54,019 bases of DNA from Dethiosulfovibrio peptidovorans (GTDB lineage Bacteria > Synergistota > Synergistia > Synergistales > Dethiosulfovibrionaceae): positions 1-54,019 of the forward strand of contig PDTB01000027.1 of the NCBI GenBank assembly GCA_002748665.1. The letters run 5' to 3'. The translations under genes and the position numbers were made by a program. Under the pieces are notes generated by a model. That model was given only the letters and a program-made list of their open reading frames with translations, did no database searches and was not told the DNA's origin. Shown here one piece after another: positions 1-8,681 of the stretch; the first letter of the stretch is position 1; the number at the start of each line of letters is the position of its first letter.

Positions 1-297
1 TGCCACTTGTTTTCCTGAGGCGCTGAAGGGTGTATGGGCCGAGGGTATAGAGGTAAACAGCATAACGAAAGGAGGAGCCGCTCCCAATCGGGGCGGCTCC
101 TCCTCATTGTCATCACGTTGCTTCCGATTTCCACGTATGCACGGTTCCGTCCTTACTGGATTAGGATATACACGAAATTTCATCAGACGTGTCGATACTC
201 CTTGTATGCATTGCAGGGGGCCTTACTTATTTATAGAAGCATCGAAAAGAGTTGGGGAGTTTATTGGGAATCCTTATGAGCTTGTACGCTCCTCTTC
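1..297. other. Upstream edge, no gene recognised
   Basis: This stretch holds no coding region that I can identify. The frame starting at base 2 stays open for about 100 codons, but its product resembles no family I know and it runs straight through a terminator-like hairpin. The first 60 bases may be the 3' end or 3' untranslated part of a gene that lies mostly outside the window. The rest is spacer leading to the promoters of the molybdenum-hydroxylase operon. Confidence 0.4.
71..115 (+). terminator. GC-rich hairpin, likely terminator of upstream gene
   Basis: A perfect 11-bp stem is formed by bases 71-81 (ggaggagccgc) and 93-103 (gcggctcctcc), with a loop of about 11 bases. It is followed by a weakly T-rich tail (tcattgtcatc) and preceded by gaaa. 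The U-tract is poor, so the terminator call is moderate. The position, just before a new promoter region, fits the end of an upstream transcription unit. Confidence 0.55.
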
Positions 298-326
298 TTG
301 ACATTGTCTCGATAAAATCATACGAT
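298..326 (+). promoter_or_regulatory. Sigma-70-type promoter P1 of the molybdenum-hydroxylase operon
   Basis: A consensus -35 TTGACA at 298-303 is separated by exactly 17 bases from a TACGAT -10 box at 321-326. This is the upstream member of a tandem promoter pair about 100 bases before the first gene of the operon. Confidence 0.7.
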
Positions 327-327
327 A

Positions 328-355
328 TTGACATTAAAAAATAAATGTTTATATA
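328..355 (+). promoter_or_regulatory. Sigma-70-type promoter P2 of the molybdenum-hydroxylase operon
   Basis: A second perfect TTGACA lies at 328-333, two bases after the -10 box of P1. A TATATA -10 box follows at 350-355 with 16-base spacing. The region between and after is very AT-rich. P1 and P2 would overlap for polymerase binding, so use of one could exclude the other. Confidence 0.65.
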
Positions 356-424
356 TCTCTGGGGCTGGTTGCCTGTTCTGATCGACGATCATCTGGAAAG
401 ACAGTGTGCAGAGGAGGGGGTAGT

Positions 425-1231
425 GTGGAATCAAAATGGCTTTTCCCGTCGGAGGTTCAGGAACTTGAGGATCTTGTGGCGGAGGGACAAATTCTGATTC
501 ACGGAGGAGGTACGGGAATTCCCAGAAATCGGGTTCGATCCGTTCGGACAGTCGTGGACCTTTCCCGTATAGGCTGGGACCGATGCGTTCGAGATGGTGA
601 ATTCATTCGAATTGGGGCTATGTGTACCTTCAATCAGGTCGTTCGGGAGTTGGGGGAGCTTCGTCCCGGACACATATTGACCAAATCCCTGAATGCGGCG
701 GCATCCACGGCTCTGCGAAACAGGATTACCGTGGGAGGAAGCGTGACGTTCTTTCCTGTCTGGTCCGATCTTATGGGGCCTCTTCTGGCTCTTGGAGCAT
801 CGGTGGATCTCGTTGGAACTTGCGGTGGCGTCTATCCTCTGGAGGATTTTGTCTCCAATCGGGGGCGTTTCAAAAAGACGGTGATCCGGTCGGTTCTGAT
901 TCCCGACGAAGAATGGCTCAGTTGGTATTACCGGGAGGTTCGGGTCGGCTTCGATTATCCGGGTTGTACCATTACCCTTCTTCTTCGGAAGAACGGTCGT
1001 GTTGTGGAGGATTTTCGAGGCGTCGTCGTTGGGACCAAGAACCGCTTCATGATCCTTGATCAGATCGCTCAACTCGTGAAGGACTGCCCTTGCGGTGATG
1101 TGGTCGTAGCCGGTCTCGGTGATGAACTGGATCTGGCCTTCCCCGATAAGAAGTCGGGAAGCAGCGAGTATTTTCGCCAGGTAACGGCTGTCTGGATTGA
1201 GCGTGGCCTGGCAGAGCTTCTCGAGAGATAG
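425..1231 (+). CDS. Molybdenum hydroxylase FAD-binding subunit (XdhB/CoxM type)
   Basis: This is the flavin subunit of a xanthine-dehydrogenase-type enzyme; it passes electrons from the iron-sulfur subunit to the final acceptor. The N-terminal part has the glycine-rich FAD loop (HGGGTGIPRN). Around residues 95-110 there is the RNRITVGGS segment that matches the conserved RNxATIGGN region of these subunits. I chose the GTG at 425 because a strong gaggaggggg ribosome site ends five bases before it; an ATG at 404 lies upstream of that site. The protein is 268 aa, slightly shorter than the usual 280-300. It is the first gene of an eight-gene operon and is followed nine bases later by the 2Fe-2S subunit. 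The substrate cannot be read from this subunit. Confidence 0.88.
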   Translation: MESKWLFPSEVQELEDLVAEGQILIHGGGTGIPRNRVRSVRTVVDLSRIGWDRCVRDGEFIRIGAMCTFNQVVRELGELRPGHILTKSLNAAASTALRNRITVGGSVTFFPVWSDLMGPLLALGASVDLVGTCGGVYPLEDFVSNRGRFKKTVIRSVLIPDEEWLSWYYREVRVGFDYPGCTITLLLRKNGRVVEDFRGVVVGTKNRFMILDQIAQLVKDCPCGDVVVAGLGDELDLAFPDKKSGSSEYFRQVTAVWIERGLAELLER

Positions 1232-1240
1232 GGGGGGAAG

Positions 1241-1711
1241 ATGATGGAAGGATGTTTCGTCATCAACGGTATCGAGAAAAAATGTACCTTTGAGCCCGAT
1301 GCCATGCTGCTACAGGTCCTTCGGGATGGAGGACACTCGGAGGTCAAACGCGGGTGTGATACCGGTGAGTGTGGTGCCTGTGCTGTGGTTCTGAACGGGG
1401 AGTTGGTCAATTCCTGTAAGGTCTTCGCTGCATCCGTTGTGGGTGCCGAGATCGTGACTGTGCAGGGATTGGGTACGGTTCACAGGCCTCACGTGATTCA
1501 GCAGGCCTTCGTGGACGCTGGAGCCGTGCAGTGCGGATTCTGTACACCTGGCATGATCCTGGCTACGTACAGTCTTCTCTCTCAAAACCCCGATCCGTCG
1601 GATCAGGAAATCCGAAAGGCTCTGGACGGCAATAAGTGCCGATGTTCCGGATACGTGAAAATCTTTGACGCTGTCCATTTGGCTGCTGAAAGGATGAGAG
1701 ACCATGGATAA
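1241..1711 (+). CDS. Molybdenum hydroxylase [2Fe-2S] subunit (XdhC/CoxS type)
   Basis: This is the small electron-transfer subunit carrying two [2Fe-2S] clusters. The plant-ferredoxin-type cluster is ligated by C39, C44, C47 and C59 (motif CDTGECGAC). The second, helical-bundle cluster uses C98, C101, C133 and C135 (CGFC and CRC). At 156 aa it has the normal length. A gggggggaag ribosome site precedes two adjacent ATG codons (1241 and 1244) and either may be used. Its 3' end overlaps the start of the molybdopterin subunit by eight bases, which indicates translational coupling and a 1:1 complex. Confidence 0.95.
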   Translation: MMEGCFVINGIEKKCTFEPDAMLLQVLRDGGHSEVKRGCDTGECGACAVVLNGELVNSCKVFAASVVGAEIVTVQGLGTVHRPHVIQQAFVDAGAVQCGFCTPGMILATYSLLSQNPDPSDQEIRKALDGNKCRCSGYVKIFDAVHLAAERMRDHG

Positions 1712-4052
1712 AACCTTCGCATCGGTGGGACACGACGTTCAGAAGGTGGACGGGCTCTCCCTGGCCACGGGAACAGGGCGATACACCGACGATTTCGACG
1801 CTCCGGGAACGCTGCACGTGGCGGTTCTGCGTTCGCCCCATGCTCATGCGCTTATCACCGATATCGATGTCTCCCAGGCCCAGGCCTTTCCTGGCGTAGT
1901 GGATGTCCTCACATACAAAAATGCCTACGAGGACATGCCCAGGGTCGTTCACACTACTGCGGGGCAGGGATTTCCTGAGCCGTCACCCTATGATTCCTGG
2001 CTTTTCGACGACAAGGTTCGATTCGTGGGTGATCGGGTAGCAGCAGTGGCTGCCGAGACCTTGGATATCGCGAGGGAGGCCATCTCGAAGATCAGGGTTA
2101 CCTACGATGTTCTCGAGCCTCTGTTCGATCCAGAGCTATCTTTAACTCCCGGGGCGCCAGTGGTTCATGATCGGGACGAGTACATGCCCATCCCGGTGCC
2201 CTACGAACCGGGTAAAAACCTGATGGCCGAGAAAATCTTCACCATTGGTGATGTGGATAAGGGGTTGGCCGAGGCTGACTTCATCCTCGATCAGGTCTAC
2301 CATACCCACTATGCCCATCACTGCATGATGGAGCCGCACTCGACCTTCGTCACCTTTGATGATATTGGACGGTTGGTGGTGTACACGTCCACCAGTGTCC
2401 CCTTTCACACCAGGCGGATTCTGGCCCAGGTTCTGAGCATTCCCCTTCGCAAAATTCACGTGATCAAGCCCCGGGTTGGCGGGGCCTACGGCGGAAAGCA
2501 AGAGGTTCTACTGGAACCTCTTGCGGCCAAATTTGCCCTGCGTACCGGTCGTCCCGTCAAATTCATCTTCTCACGGGAGGAGGTCTTCATGGCTGCTCGT
2601 ACGAGGCATCCCATGAGGGTTCACATTACCACCGGTCTCAAGGAGGACGGCACCATCACCGCATTGCGGATGGACGATTTGATGACCGCCGGGGCGTACG
2701 GCTCCCACGGCCTCACGGTCTTGTGTAACGCTGCCTCCAAGGTCCTTCCTCTGTTTAACAAGGTCGAGAACGTGGAGTTTATCGGACGAACCGTGTATAC
2801 GAATCAGCCGGTTGGAGGCGCCTATCGGGGGTATGGGGTCACTCAGGCGACGTTCGGGTTTATGCAGCACGTCGATATAATCGCCCGTCGGACAGGTCAG
2901 GATATGTTGGAATACATAAAGAAGTGGCATATCAAGGAGGGCGAAGGCTCTCCCGTATTCGAGGCCATAGGCGAGGGGAAGGCCGGCGTTCCACAGGTTA
3001 TCACCTGCTGTAAGCTGAGTGAGTGCATCGACCGAGGGGCTGAGGCTATCGGGTGGTACGAGAAACGGGATAAAAAACTCTCCGGCGGCCCCGACAAGGT
3101 TCGGGGCGTTGGAATGGCGGCGTCTATGCAGGGCTCGGGAATCCCCCTGATCGACATGGGAAGTGCCTATATGAAGCTCAACGAGGATGGCTCGTGTAAC
3201 CTCCTCATGGGGGCCACAGACACCGGAACGGGGTCGGACACCATCATGTGCCAGATCGCGGCCGAAGTGTTGGGCGTTGCTCCGACCATGGTCGTGCCCT
3301 TGGCATCCGATACGGATGTAACCCCTTTTGACGATGGGGCCTACGCTTCCTCTGGTACCTACGTCTCCGGCGGTGCCGTTCGAACCTGTGCCGAGAAATT
3401 CCTGGAGAACATCCTGAAAGCGGCCTCCATGATGCTGGAGGTGCCGAGGGATCGGCTTGAGACCGCTCATGGCACCGTCTGGGATAGGGAAAATCGGGAT
3501 AGCTGCACCGATTTTGGCGCTATCGCCCGATTTGCCATGTACGGCGCCGGTGAGAATCTTCACCAGATCCAGGCCTACGGATCCTATACGTCTCCCGTTT
3601 CGCCGCCGCCATTTATCGCCCAGTTCGCGGAGGTGGAGGTGGACACCAGGACCGGCGACGTCAAGGTGCTGCACTTCGTCAGCGCCGTGGACTGTGGGCA
3701 CGCTCTGAATCCCCGGATGACGGAGGGACAGGTGGAGGGCGGGGTGCTCAACGGTATTGGCTATGCCCTTCGGGAGCAGTACCTCTTCGATAGCAAGGGA
3801 CGTATGACCAACCCCGACTTTGGCAACTACAAGATTTTTGGATCGTTAGACGTGCCTAAAATAGATACCATACTGGTGGACTCCTACGAGGAGACCGGTC
3901 CCTTCGGAGCCAAGTCGGTCTCGGAGGTCTGCATCAACGGTCCGGCTCCGGCCATAGCCAACGCGGTCTTCGATGCCGTTGGTGTCCGAATCTTCGACCT
4001 GCCCCTGACACCGGAAAAAATCCTGGAGGCTCTGAAAAAACTGAAAAAGTGA
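1704..4052 (+). CDS. Molybdenum hydroxylase molybdopterin-binding subunit (XdhA type), first copy
   Basis: This is the large catalytic subunit of 782 aa, which binds molybdopterin-cytosine-dinucleotide-type cofactor and hydroxylates an aromatic N-heterocycle or aldehyde. Visible signatures are GGAYGGK (cofactor loop; most family members have Phe instead of Tyr), GAYRGYG (equivalent of the AFRGFG arginine segment that contacts the substrate in xanthine dehydrogenase) and GAKSVSE near the C terminus. The last of these provides the catalytic base glutamate. With the two preceding genes it forms a complete three-subunit enzyme. The AYRCSFR active-site loop of CO dehydrogenase is absent. Purine context in the operon suggests a purine-type substrate, which is inference. 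Start at 1704 overlaps the previous gene. Confidence 0.93.
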   Translation: MDKTFASVGHDVQKVDGLSLATGTGRYTDDFDAPGTLHVAVLRSPHAHALITDIDVSQAQAFPGVVDVLTYKNAYEDMPRVVHTTAGQGFPEPSPYDSWLFDDKVRFVGDRVAAVAAETLDIAREAISKIRVTYDVLEPLFDPELSLTPGAPVVHDRDEYMPIPVPYEPGKNLMAEKIFTIGDVDKGLAEADFILDQVYHTHYAHHCMMEPHSTFVTFDDIGRLVVYTSTSVPFHTRRILAQVLSIPLRKIHVIKPRVGGAYGGKQEVLLEPLAAKFALRTGRPVKFIFSREEVFMAARTRHPMRVHITTGLKEDGTITALRMDDLMTAGAYGSHGLTVLCNAASKVLPLFNKVENVEFIGRTVYTNQPVGGAYRGYGVTQATFGFMQHVDIIARRTGQDMLEYIKKWHIKEGEGSPVFEAIGEGKAGVPQVITCCKLSECIDRGAEAIGWYEKRDKKLSGGPDKVRGVGMAASMQGSGIPLIDMGSAYMKLNEDGSCNLLMGATDTGTGSDTIMCQIAAEVLGVAPTMVVPLASDTDVTPFDDGAYASSGTYVSGGAVRTCAEKFLENILKAASMMLEVPRDRLETAHGTVWDRENRDSCTDFGAIARFAMYGAGENLHQIQAYGSYTSPVSPPPFIAQFAEVEVDTRTGDVKVLHFVSAVDCGHALNPRMTEGQVEGGVLNGIGYALREQYLFDSKGRMTNPDFGNYKIFGSLDVPKIDTILVDSYEETGPFGAKSVSEVCINGPAPAIANAVFDAVGVRIFDLPLTPEKILEALKKLKK

Positions 4053-4095
4053 AGGGGAGAGAGAGTCGGTGTCCGTGAGGGGAGGGGATATAGAG

Positions 4096-5430
4096 ATGAA
4101 CGAGAGGAGATACGTCGTTGGAAACGGCGTGGTGACCGACGGGATGGGGGTTTTCTACCCCGATGGGGCGCTTCTGATCGACGATGGGCACATCGTTGCT
4201 GTGGGGGCGTCGGATGAGCTGAAAAAAAAAGGGGACTCTCCGTGGGTTGATGTAGGAGGTCGCTTGATTCTACCAGGACTGACCAACATGCATCACCATC
4301 TGTATTCGTGTTTTGCTCCGGGTATCGCGCCTCATGGGAGCTCAGAGGATTTTATCGGTATTCTGAAAGAGCTGTGGTGGCCCCTGGATGCTGCGATGGA
4401 CAGGGAGGCCGTGTATTGGTCTGCCCTGTGGGGGGCTTTGGATTGCTTGCGGCATGGTGTGACCACCGTCTTTGATCACCATGCATCCATGACGTTCGTC
4501 TCGGGTGCCCTGGATGCCGTCTCGGAAGGCATCGAACGAGCCGGTATTCGGGCCGTCCTTTGTCTGGAACTCTCTGATCGATTGGGACGGGATAAGCTCA
4601 CTTCCCAGTTTGACGAAAACCTCCGTTTTTGGGAGTCTCATCGGAGTGATCCGATGAGACGAGGAATGTTGGGGCTTCATGCAAACTTCACTATTTCCGA
4701 TGAATCCATGGCGTATATTGGAGGGCATAAGCCCAGGGACATGGCCGTTCATGTTCATTGCGGGGAAGGACGAGCCGATTACGACTATTGCAGGGCGATG
4801 GGCTATCATGGACCGGTCCATCGTCTTGAGGCTTTCGGTCTTCTCTCCTCGTCGGCGCTGTTGGCCCACTGTATCCATCTCTCTGACGAAGACCATCGTA
4901 TCTTGGAAGAACTGTCCCCGGCGGTTGTGACAAACCCCGAGTCCAACGCCAACAACCAGGTGGGCAGCTTGGATCGGGGACGGATCCCCTCCTTTCTTCT
5001 TGGGACCGACGGCATGACCGGCGACATGGTGGCCTCCCTCCGGTCGGCCTTTCTCCTGGGTCGTCAGTCCCCGGATATCTGGGGAGGACTGCACAGATCG
5101 TTTTTTTCCCATCGGTACCCCTATGTTCGACGATTTTTTCCAGACCTTCGATGTTTTGAGATAGGCTCCGCCGCCGATGTGGCGGTTCTCGACTACGTCC
5201 CCACCTCGCCCATAGACGCAAACAACGTCTTGGGACACCTGGTCTTTGGAGCCAGAGGTGGAAATGCCTTTATGACCGTGGTCGGAGGGAAGATCCTCTG
5301 GCGTGATGGGGTCTTCGCCGATGAGGAGCTGAACCGCCGGGAGAGCGGAATCCTGGCTCGTTCGGCTGCTCGTCGTCTTCACGACCGTTTCGGCAGAAAT
5401 CCGTGGTCGACCTACACGGAAGATGAATAA
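4096..5430 (+). CDS. SsnA-like amidohydrolase (guanine deaminase/chlorohydrolase superfamily)
   Basis: This is a metal-dependent amidohydrolase of 444 aa that probably deaminates or hydrolyses a heterocyclic amine. The HxH metal motif sits in TNMHHHLYS. Later come VHVHCGE (metal His plus catalytic Glu), LLAHCIHL, NPESNANNQVG and LGTDGM (metal Asp), in the usual order for the family. The NPESN..N segment resembles SsnA, which in Escherichia coli lies beside xdhD and ygfK. I chose ATG 4096 because ggaggg lies nine bases upstream; a GTG at 4069 would add nine residues that include this site. It stands between one complete molybdenum hydroxylase and a flavoprotein, so it likely acts on the same substrate series. 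Confidence 0.85.
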   Translation: MNERRYVVGNGVVTDGMGVFYPDGALLIDDGHIVAVGASDELKKKGDSPWVDVGGRLILPGLTNMHHHLYSCFAPGIAPHGSSEDFIGILKELWWPLDAAMDREAVYWSALWGALDCLRHGVTTVFDHHASMTFVSGALDAVSEGIERAGIRAVLCLELSDRLGRDKLTSQFDENLRFWESHRSDPMRRGMLGLHANFTISDESMAYIGGHKPRDMAVHVHCGEGRADYDYCRAMGYHGPVHRLEAFGLLSSSALLAHCIHLSDEDHRILEELSPAVVTNPESNANNQVGSLDRGRIPSFLLGTDGMTGDMVASLRSAFLLGRQSPDIWGGLHRSFFSHRYPYVRRFFPDLRCFEIGSAADVAVLDYVPTSPIDANNVLGHLVFGARGGNAFMTVVGGKILWRDGVFADEELNRRESGILARSAARRLHDRFGRNPWSTYTEDE

Positions 5431-5459
5431 CCGCATGTACATTTTAGGAGGGATTCTGT

Positions 5460-6350
5460 ATGGCTGATCTGTCTGTGACCTTAGGCAACATGACCTTCAA
5501 AAACCCGGTTCTCCCGGCAGCTGGCCCTAACGTGATGCAACGGGCTCAGATGCTGGGCGCTGTCGATAAAGGGGCCGGCGGCATCGTGACCAAGACCATC
5601 TCCCGAGAGCCGGCGGTCTATCCTAAACCCTGCATCGCAAAGGGTCCCTGTGAAGGGTACCTCAACTGCGAGACCTGGTCGGACCGTCCATGGAGGGAGT
5701 ATCTGGAGGATTACAGAGCTGTGAAGCAAACCGGTGTTCCTCTGATTTGCTCCATCGGCTATAGCCCGGAGGACGTTGCCGAACTTGGTCGAGCTCTGGA
5801 GGCCGAGGTGGGACCTCACGCCATCGAGTTCTCCACTCACTACGTGGGCAAGACTCTCGATCCTTTAAAAAAGGTGGCCGAGGCTCTGAAGGGGGCGGTC
5901 TCCTGTCCTGTCTGGATGAAGGTCTCGCCTAGTACACCGGATATTCCTGAGATGGCCAGAATTATGTCCCAGTACGTGGATGGCTTTGTGGCGGTCAACT
6001 CGGTGGGGCCAGCTCTGGATTTCGATATCGAAAAACCCAGGCCAAGGCTGGGCACGGAGGACGGTCATGGCTGGCTGTCTGGACCCGCTATCACGGGTGT
6101 GGCTCTCTACGCCGTCTATCAGATCGCCCACGTTCAGGAGAAACCGGTCATAGGGGTGGGGGGCATCCGAACTGGTGAGGATGCTGTGAAATTCATCATG
6201 GCTGGGGCCTCTCTGGTTGGGGTGTGTTCCGAGGCTATTCGTAAGGGGCCCGGTACTTATGGTCGGATTGCCTCAGGGATGTCTCAATGGATGGACGAGA
6301 AGGGGTATCGGTCCATAGACGAGATTCGAGGGCTCTACGGTCGGGCCTAG
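5460..6350 (+). CDS. Dihydroorotate/dihydropyrimidine dehydrogenase-like FMN flavoprotein
   Basis: This is a 296-aa TIM-barrel flavoprotein of the PyrD/PreA superfamily. FMN-binding features are clear: an N-terminal FKNPVLPAAG strand, the VWMKVSPS lysine segment and the phosphate loop GVGGIRTGEDAVKF followed by GASLVGV. The segment that usually reads ELNxSCPN and holds the catalytic Cys or Ser reads IEFSTHYVGK here, so the normal acid/base residue is missing. There is a small cysteine group (C-x5-C-x5-C, around residues 60-72) but no C-terminal ferredoxin domain as in PreA. It may reduce a heterocyclic intermediate or serve as an electron partner for the hydroxylases. A clear aggaggga site precedes ATG 5460. 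Confidence 0.8.
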   Translation: MADLSVTLGNMTFKNPVLPAAGPNVMQRAQMLGAVDKGAGGIVTKTISREPAVYPKPCIAKGPCEGYLNCETWSDRPWREYLEDYRAVKQTGVPLICSIGYSPEDVAELGRALEAEVGPHAIEFSTHYVGKTLDPLKKVAEALKGAVSCPVWMKVSPSTPDIPEMARIMSQYVDGFVAVNSVGPALDFDIEKPRPRLGTEDGHGWLSGPAITGVALYAVYQIAHVQEKPVIGVGGIRTGEDAVKFIMAGASLVGVCSEAIRKGPGTYGRIASGMSQWMDEKGYRSIDEIRGLYGRA

Positions 6351-6386
6351 GTCGGGCATGTGTGTATTGAGGGGGGATTTTTCGTG

Positions 6387-8681
6387 ATGAACCAGTATTC
6401 CGTCGTGGGATGCCCGGAGGTTCGAAAGGATGGCTGGGAGAAGGTCACCGGTCGGGCCCAGTATGTCGACGACATTCCACTTGATGGTTGTTGGTATGGA
6501 GGGGTCCTTCGCTCGCCGTCGGCTCGAGGGTGGCTAAAAGGTATCGAACGGGATCCAGGTTTTGACTGGTCTCGGGTCGTGGTGGTGAGTGCTGCCGATT
6601 TGCCTGGACCCAATATGGTGGCCTCCGTTCGGAACGACTGCCCTATCCTGGCTGAGGATCGGGTATCCTACGTGACCGAACCGGTGGCTCTGGTTGCCGC
6701 TCCCGATCGGGAGACTCTGAAAGCTGCTTTAGCAGCTCTGACTCCGGTGATCGAGCCTGACGGTGAGCCTGTCATCGACGTTTACGACGCGCTGAAGGGC
6801 GAGCGGCTGGTCTGGGGGCACGACAACGTGCTTCAGACCTTCGACATCGGCCGGGGTGATCTGGACGAGGGATTTGCCCAGGCTGACCTTATACTGGACG
6901 AGACGTATACGACGCAGCATCAGGAACAGGTGTACCTTGAGCCCCAGGGAGCTTTTGCCACGCCGGATCCCGACGGTCGAGGGGTCTCTGTGGATATCTC
7001 GTCTCAGTGTCCATTCTATGTCCATAACTCCGTGGTACAGGGACTGAACTTCGACCCTGATCGGGTGGTGATTCGTCAGACCGTCACCGGCGGTGGCTTT
7101 GGAGGCAAGGAGTTCTATCCGTCCCTGGTGGCCCTCCACGTGGCCATCCTGGCCCTGGCTGCGGGGCGCACGGTGAAAATGGTCTTCGATCGTCACGAGG
7201 ACCTCGCAGCTACGTCCAAGCGTCATCCGTCGGTGACCAGGATCCGTGCGGGGTTCCTGAAGGACGGAACGCTTACCGCTATCGACGTGGATTTTATCCT
7301 GAACGGAGGTGCTACCACCACTCTGAGCGTTGTGGTCCTTCAGCGGGGGGTACTTCACGCCACCAGCTGTTATCGAGTACCCAACGTTCGGGTTCTGGGG
7401 CGGGCCGTTGCCACGAACCTTCCGCCCAGCGGCGCGTATAGGGGATTCGGCGTACCTCAATCCCTGTTTGCCATGGAACGCCACATGGACCTCGCTGCCG
7501 GGAGACTGGGCATGGATCCCGTGGCTATCCGTAGGAAAAACCTGTTGACGGTGGGTGACCTCCTGCCCTGTGGTCAGGTGCTCGACCAAGTGGCCGCTGA
7601 GACCGTATTGGATCGGGCTCTGGAGAGGTCAGAATATTATGAGAAGGTCGAGCGGTATAGCCGAGAGAACGAGCAAGGTGGACAGATCCTGAAAGGCATA
7701 GGCTTGTCTTTGTTCCTCCACGGAGGAGGGTTCACCGGATCGGGGGAGGACCATATTTTAGGTAAGACAAAAGTGGTCTTCGTGCCTGGTCGGACGTCCG
7801 AAGAGGGACGGCTGGAGCTTCGGATCAGTAATACCGAGATGGGACAGGGGGCGGCCACTGTGCTGTCTCAGATCGTGGCCCAGGGGCTTCAGGTGCCTCT
7901 GAACAGGGTCGACTATCTCGCCCCCGATACGTCTAAAGCATCCGACAGTGGTCCCACCGTGGCATCTCGGACTACGGTGGTTGTCGGTGCTATCCTTACC
8001 CGATCCGCCAGGGACATGCTGGACAAACTGTCGGGCTATGTATCGGAGAAACTGGGCTCTGATCCATCATATGGGGAGGGAGTGTTCCGTGTTGGCGATA
8101 GATGTCTGACTTTCTGGGAGGTCGCTCATGGCTATGCCGAAGAGAAAGGCGAGCTTGTGGGATGGGGCGAGTACGTCTCCACTGGCAGCCACTGGGACGA
8201 CGATACCAGTACAGGAGATGCCTACCCGTCCTACTCCTGGGCCTGCGACGTTGTGGAGGTCGAGGTGAATCGGGATACCCTGGAGGTCGTTCCCACCGAT
8301 CTGTGCGCGGTGGTTGATATAGGGACGGTGATCAATCCGATCCTGGCTGAGGGGCAGTTCGAAGGAGGGTCCCTTCAGGCTCTGGGGTACGGATGGATTG
8401 AGGATATGGCAGTCAAGGGCGACCGAATCGATGCTGGTTCCCTGAGCAAATACCTGATTCCTACAACGATGGATTCCCCTCGTTTCGACGTGGAGTTTGT
8501 CGAAATTCCCTACTCTCACGGACCATATGGAGCCAAGGGATTGGGGGAACTTCCACATGACGGAGGAGCTCCTGCTCTGGCCGCTGCTATCGGCCATGCT
8601 CTGGACGTGTTCCCCTTGGATATTCCCGTTACCCCGGAGAGGATGACGTCTATGTTGGCCGCAAAGGAGGAACGGCTATGA
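6387..8681 (+). CDS. Molybdenum hydroxylase molybdopterin-binding subunit, second copy
   Basis: This is a second catalytic subunit of 764 aa, clearly diverged from the first. It carries the canonical cofactor loop GGGFGGKE, the substrate-arginine segment GAYRGFG and GAKGLGE with the catalytic glutamate near the C terminus. ATG 6387 is nine bases after a gagggggga ribosome site, so I prefer it over the upstream start at 6360. Its stop codon overlaps the start of the fused FeS-FAD gene (ATGA), indicating a two-gene enzyme separate from the three-subunit one upstream. Having two enzymes in one operon suggests two successive hydroxylations or two substrates. Confidence 0.93.
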   Translation: MNQYSVVGCPEVRKDGWEKVTGRAQYVDDIPLDGCWYGGVLRSPSARGWLKGIERDPGFDWSRVVVVSAADLPGPNMVASVRNDCPILAEDRVSYVTEPVALVAAPDRETLKAALAALTPVIEPDGEPVIDVYDALKGERLVWGHDNVLQTFDIGRGDLDEGFAQADLILDETYTTQHQEQVYLEPQGAFATPDPDGRGVSVDISSQCPFYVHNSVVQGLNFDPDRVVIRQTVTGGGFGGKEFYPSLVALHVAILALAAGRTVKMVFDRHEDLAATSKRHPSVTRIRAGFLKDGTLTAIDVDFILNGGATTTLSVVVLQRGVLHATSCYRVPNVRVLGRAVATNLPPSGAYRGFGVPQSLFAMERHMDLAAGRLGMDPVAIRRKNLLTVGDLLPCGQVLDQVAAETVLDRALERSEYYEKVERYSRENEQGGQILKGIGLSLFLHGGGFTGSGEDHILGKTKVVFVPGRTSEEGRLELRISNTEMGQGAATVLSQIVAQGLQVPLNRVDYLAPDTSKASDSGPTVASRTTVVVGAILTRSARDMLDKLSGYVSEKLGSDPSYGEGVFRVGDRCLTFWEVAHGYAEEKGELVGWGEYVSTGSHWDDDTSTGDAYPSYSWACDVVEVEVNRDTLEVVPTDLCAVVDIGTVINPILAEGQFEGGSLQALGYGWIEDMAVKGDRIDAGSLSKYLIPTTMDSPRFDVEFVEIPYSHGPYGAKGLGELPHDGGAPALAAAIGHALDVFPLDIPVTPERMTSMLAAKEERL

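Noticed and set aside
2571-3701. 376-codon minus-strand open frame opposite the first Mo subunit
   Set aside because: It is antisense to a clear molybdopterin subunit, with low-complexity His- and Gly-rich composition and no family signature.
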